This document shows positions 4,965 through 7,862 of a stretch of 7,862 nt of DNA, one piece after another. Positions within the stretch are counted from its first letter, which is position 1; every line of letters starts with the position of its first letter. A model generated the notes under the pieces. The model was not told the origin of the DNA. It made no database searches and was given only the letters and a program-made list of their open reading frames with translations. Source of the DNA: JAFDVL01 sp043719385 (GTDB lineage Bacteria; Acidobacteriota; Blastocatellia; RBC074); contig JAYSTY010000229.1 in NCBI GenBank assembly GCA_043719385.1, positions 1-7,862 of the forward strand, read 5' to 3'. The translations under genes were made by a program, and so were the position numbers.

Positions 4965-6254
4965 ATGAATTTACTCAGCCGAATTCAACTTAGCCTGGTT
5001 CTCTTATCTGGTTTGGTCGTTGGCAGCCAGGCACAACAACCGGATGTCAGCAAGCGCGAGTTCAAATTGGTAAAAATCTATTTTGAAGGTCTCGTCAATC
5101 AGCCGGAACAAAAAATAATCGGCTTGAGCGGTTTGCAAATCGGGCAAACCGTGACGATGGAAATTCTTAATCAGGCTTCGCAAAGACTGATTGACACAGG
5201 CTCATTCAGTTCGGTCAAATTTCGTTACAAATATCGCGGTGACGATTTGGAAGCAACTTTTGTAGTGATCGAAGCGCGTGGTTCCATACTCTGTGTCTTT
5301 GATAATTTCATGTGGTTTAGTGAGGAAGAAATCCAGACCGCGATTCGGCAGGATGTACCCGGCTTTGATGGAAAAGCGACTGAAGGCGGAGAGATGATAG
5401 ATGCTATTCGCAAATCGCTGGAGAAACTTTTGCGCACCAAAAGCGCCACTGGCAACATTGAACATGAAATGGCAAACCTAGGCGAAGTTCACGTTTTCAA
5501 AATCGCTGGTATATCAATGCCTGTTTGCTCAATTGAATACCAGGGTCTCGGCGCGTTCAGTTCTGCGCAACTAACCACTGCCGCGAAAGAATTGCTCAGC
5601 AGCGATTATTCAAGGTTAACAAATGCGCTGATTGTGCGCGAGGCCTTTGTTCCGCTTTATCGGCAAAATGGGTATCTAAAATTTAAGCTGCTCCCCGTCA
5701 AAGCCACACCAGAAAAAGCTGCCACCGACAAATGTAAAAATGGTGCAGCCCTGCTATTAAGCCTCAGCGAAGGAATAATCTATCAATGGCAGGGAGTCAC
5801 CTGGGCAGGCAATCAAATCCTGACCAGCGAAAAATTAGCTCGTTCGTTTACCTTGAAAACAGGCGAGATTGCGGATGGCTTGAAAATTGATAAGGGAATG
5901 TATCTGACGCAACAAAGCTATCATGACAAAGGCTACTTTGCCGCCGAGGTAAAACCGGTTCCCACCTTTGACGAAAGCGCAAAAACCGTTTCCTTCGCAG
6001 TTACAATTATCGAAGGCGAGCAATACAGTTTCGGGCAATTAGCTGTCAAAGGTCTCAATGAAAGTGTAACGAAAAATTTCCTGGAACGCTGGCAAACCTT
6101 ACGCGGCAAACCTTTTGATGCGATCACAATGCAGGCTTTTGTCAAACGAGCAATCAGCGAAAATACCCTGCAAATTAAGTTGTCATTAACCCCTTCACCA
6201 ACGCTGACACCAAATCACGAAAACCGTCTCGTTGACCTCCTGTTGGAATTCTGA
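4965..6254 (+). CDS. Secreted protein of ~5 POTRA-like repeats without beta-barrel (paralogue 2)
   Basis: 429 residues, paralogous to the protein at 3230-4510 over the whole length. Signal peptide ~1-23, probable cleavage at SQA|QQ. POTRA-like units lie at ~33-104 (FKLVKIYFEGLV to ATFVVIEA), a degenerate one at ~110-181, ~186-270, ~272-351 (WQGVTWAGNQ, KTGEIADG, FDESAKTVSF) and a short one at ~354-408. Shared landmarks are C-(I/V)-FDNF-(I/M)-WF, (Y/F)xxxGxxG, KTG-(D/E)-IA-x-G and FDES/LDES. Three cysteines (110, 188, 257) match Cys103, 185 and 252 of paralogue 1. It extends ~20 residues past the paralogue's end and finishes VDLLLEF, but one strand cannot make a barrel. AGGAG at 4956-4960, overlapping the DinB stop, lies 4 nt before the ATG. 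A periplasmic binding role is inferred from the fold only. Confidence 0.75.
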   Translation: MNLLSRIQLSLVLLSGLVVGSQAQQPDVSKREFKLVKIYFEGLVNQPEQKIIGLSGLQIGQTVTMEILNQASQRLIDTGSFSSVKFRYKYRGDDLEATFVVIEARGSILCVFDNFMWFSEEEIQTAIRQDVPGFDGKATEGGEMIDAIRKSLEKLLRTKSATGNIEHEMANLGEVHVFKIAGISMPVCSIEYQGLGAFSSAQLTTAAKELLSSDYSRLTNALIVREAFVPLYRQNGYLKFKLLPVKATPEKAATDKCKNGAALLLSLSEGIIYQWQGVTWAGNQILTSEKLARSFTLKTGEIADGLKIDKGMYLTQQSYHDKGYFAAEVKPVPTFDESAKTVSFAVTIIEGEQYSFGQLAVKGLNESVTKNFLERWQTLRGKPFDAITMQAFVKRAISENTLQIKLSLTPSPTLTPNHENRLVDLLLEF

Positions 6255-6264
6255 CAGATTGGTC

Positions 6265-6286
6265 CAGGCGAGCAATTTCGCGCCTG
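6265..6286 (+). other. Small stem-loop just before pheT
   Basis: CAGGCG (6265-6270) pairs perfectly with CGCCTG (6281-6286) across a 10-nt loop, followed by ATTTATTTT and then the pheT ATG at 6296. It could be a weak terminator or attenuator of the preceding genes, or a structure affecting pheT initiation. The stem is only 6 bp, so chance is possible. Confidence 0.35.
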
Positions 6287-6295
6287 ATTTATTTT

Positions 6296-7862
6296 ATGAA
6301 AATTTCTTACAACTGGCTGAAAGAATTTGTCGACATTGATTTATCGCCGCGTGATTTAGCGACGCGGATGACGATGGCCGGACAGGCGGTTGATGCCATC
6401 GAAGAACACGGCAATGATGCAATTTTAGATTTCGAATTGACGTCAAATCGTCCTGATTGTTTGTCTCATTTGGGACTTGCGCGTGAGGTGGCAACCGTTC
6501 TAAATAAACCTTTACGCATACCGGAAATTGTAATTAACGAAGCTGCGAATAAATCCAGTGAAGTCACTTCGGTGGAGGTGATGGATCAGGATTTATGTCC
6601 GCGTTATACGGCGCGTGTGATTCGTGGCGTCAAAGTTGGCCCCTCGCCTGAATGGTTAGTGGCGCGGCTTGAAGCGCTCGGTCAGCGCAGCGTCAACAAT
6701 GTGGCGGACATTACAAATTATGTAATGCTGGAGCTTGGGCAACCACTCCACGCGTTTGATTTGGAGCGGCTCGCAGGTCAGCGCATTGTGGTTCGTCGCG
6801 CTAAAGACAAAGAAAAAATTACGTTGCTTGATGGCGAAGAACGTGAATTGAATCCCGATGTCCTGGTAATTTGTGATGCGGAAAATCCTGTCGCCCTCGG
6901 TGGTGTCAAGGGCGGGCTTGAATCCGGCATTTCGGCCACTACGACTAATGTCTTACTCGAAGCAGCTTATTTCAATCCGGCTTCGATTCGGCACACTGCT
7001 AAAAATATCGGGGTGAATACTGAGGCTTCATATCGGTTCGAGCGCGGCGCAGATTTTGCAATGTCTGTCATGGCATCAAATCGTGCGACTGCGCTGATTG
7101 CCGAAATTTGTGGCGGCGAAATTCTGGCGGACATCATTGATGTTGGCACGGCTCCACCTCAACATGAGCCAATCACGATGCGGCTGGCACGCTATCAGTA
7201 CAAAGTAGGGTTGCAGGTTGAATTATCCGAGGCAGCCAGAATTTTGCGGGCGCTTGGGTTGCAGGTTGAAACGACCACAGATGCGCTGACCGCAATTGCT
7301 CCCTCGTGGCGGCATGATCTGAACATTGAGGAAGACTTGATCGAAGAGGTTGCCCGCGTCATCGGCTACGATAAATTGGCAACGAGTTTGCCGGGCGGGA
7401 GTGGCGCCGGGGCTTATTTAAACGGCGATGCCGGAAGAAGAGCAGCGCGTAAAACCTTAACTTCGCTCGGCTATCACGAAGCCGTCAGCTTTAGTTTTGT
7501 GAATGCTGAAAATGACGCAGCGTTCACAACTATTTCACCGACCGCACGACTGGTTATTGCAAATCCGATTGATGCGACACAATCAACCATGCGCACGACA
7601 TTGCTCAGTGGATTGATTGATGCACTGCTGAATAATTTGCATCACGGCACGCGAAATGTGCGCTTGTTCGAAATTGGCAAATGTTTTGTGCAGAATAACA
7701 GCGAAGAACGCCCGTATGAACCGGAAAAATTAGCGCTGGTCGCAACCGGGGCACGCAATGAAACAGACTGGCAAACCGCCACCGCACGGTATGATTTTTA
7801 CGATTTCAAAGGGGCACTGGAGGCTGTTACAGCAAGCTTAAATTTACCGGCACTAAATTTTG
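6296..7862 (+). CDS. pheT: Phenylalanine--tRNA ligase beta subunit, short form lacking the N-terminal tRNA-binding domain (3' end beyond window)
   Basis: The frame is open from ATG 6296 to the right edge, giving 522 residues without a stop. It starts with the B1 segment MKISYNWLKEFVDIDL and MAGQAVDAIEEHG. It then goes directly into ILDFELTSNRPDCLSHLGLAREVA (43-66), the start of the B3/B4 editing module. The ~110-residue EMAP-II/OB (B2) domain found here in E. coli PheT is absent. Further marks are VNNVADITNYVMLELGQPLHAFD (133-155), VALGGVKGGLESG (199-211), EASYRFERGAD (243-253), a B5 domain with PSWRHDLNIEEDLIEEVARVIGYD (336-359) and the start of the catalytic-like B6/B7 region to ~462. The B8 anticodon-binding domain would lie beyond the window. 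The upstream sequence shows no Shine-Dalgarno, as in pheS. With PheS it forms the heterotetramer that charges and edits tRNA-Phe. Confidence 0.95.
   Translation, partial: MKISYNWLKEFVDIDLSPRDLATRMTMAGQAVDAIEEHGNDAILDFELTSNRPDCLSHLGLAREVATVLNKPLRIPEIVINEAANKSSEVTSVEVMDQDLCPRYTARVIRGVKVGPSPEWLVARLEALGQRSVNNVADITNYVMLELGQPLHAFDLERLAGQRIVVRRAKDKEKITLLDGEERELNPDVLVICDAENPVALGGVKGGLESGISATTTNVLLEAAYFNPASIRHTAKNIGVNTEASYRFERGADFAMSVMASNRATALIAEICGGEILADIIDVGTAPPQHEPITMRLARYQYKVGLQVELSEAARILRALGLQVETTTDALTAIAPSWRHDLNIEEDLIEEVARVIGYDKLATSLPGGSGAGAYLNGDAGRRAARKTLTSLGYHEAVSFSFVNAENDAAFTTISPTARLVIANPIDATQSTMRTTLLSGLIDALLNNLHHGTRNVRLFEIGKCFVQNNSEERPYEPEKLALVATGARNETDWQTATARYDFYDFKGALEAVTASLNLPALNF

Noticed and set aside
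6296..6500. Frameshift or assembly deletion as the cause of the short PheT N-terminus.
   Set aside because: The frame is continuous, the junction has no repeat or disturbed codons, and both sides keep expected motifs. A natural short form is more likely, although reads were not available.
1073..7862. Idea that the L20 helix-hairpin-helix tail replaces the tRNA-binding domain missing from PheT.
   Set aside because: Nothing in the sequence links the two beyond being in the same cluster, so it is coincidence until shown otherwise.

Overview
The window is a translation-gene cluster running left to right on the + strand. It holds the 3' end of a probable thrS, then infC, rpmI, rplT and pheS, three genes that do not belong to translation, and the first ~1.57 kb of pheT (cut by the right edge). 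The thrS-infC-rpmI-rplT-pheS-pheT order is the classical bacterial arrangement. Mid-range base composition, good Shine-Dalgarno sites on most genes, exported POTRA-type proteins (so a diderm cell) and a short PheT suggest a Gram-negative bacterium. My best guess is Acidobacteriota, perhaps Blastocatellia; this comes from overall impression, not from a search.

Layout. 1-54: probable ThrRS C-terminus. 55-115: a long imperfect palindrome made of 7-nt units. 137-697: infC, which has no ATG/GTG/TTG in its usable 5' end and appears to start at an AUC codon behind a strong Shine-Dalgarno. 710-760: a second heptad-based hairpin. 775-978: rpmI (L35). 978-1015: a 9-bp inverted repeat. 1073-2071: rplT, encoding L20 with a ~215-residue extension, an Ala/Pro linker plus a helix-hairpin-helix domain of DUF4332 type. 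2100-2148: a good intrinsic terminator. 2169-3194: pheS. 3230-4510 and 4965-6254: two related secreted proteins built of about five POTRA-like repeats with no beta-barrel. 4511-4957: a DinB-fold protein between them. 6296-7862: pheT, which lacks the usual N-terminal tRNA-binding (EMAP-II/OB) domain.

How it fits together. The ribosomal genes and infC form one block ending at the terminator at 2100-2148. The second block begins with pheS and ends with pheT, with the POTRA-DinB-POTRA trio packed tightly inside it (gaps of 35, 0, 7 and 41 nt by the starts chosen here). The two subunits of one heterotetrameric enzyme are therefore separated by ~3.1 kb of apparently periplasmic and DinB genes. No stretch longer than 300 bases lacks a gene. 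No tRNA, rRNA, CRISPR array, insertion sequence or phage gene was seen.
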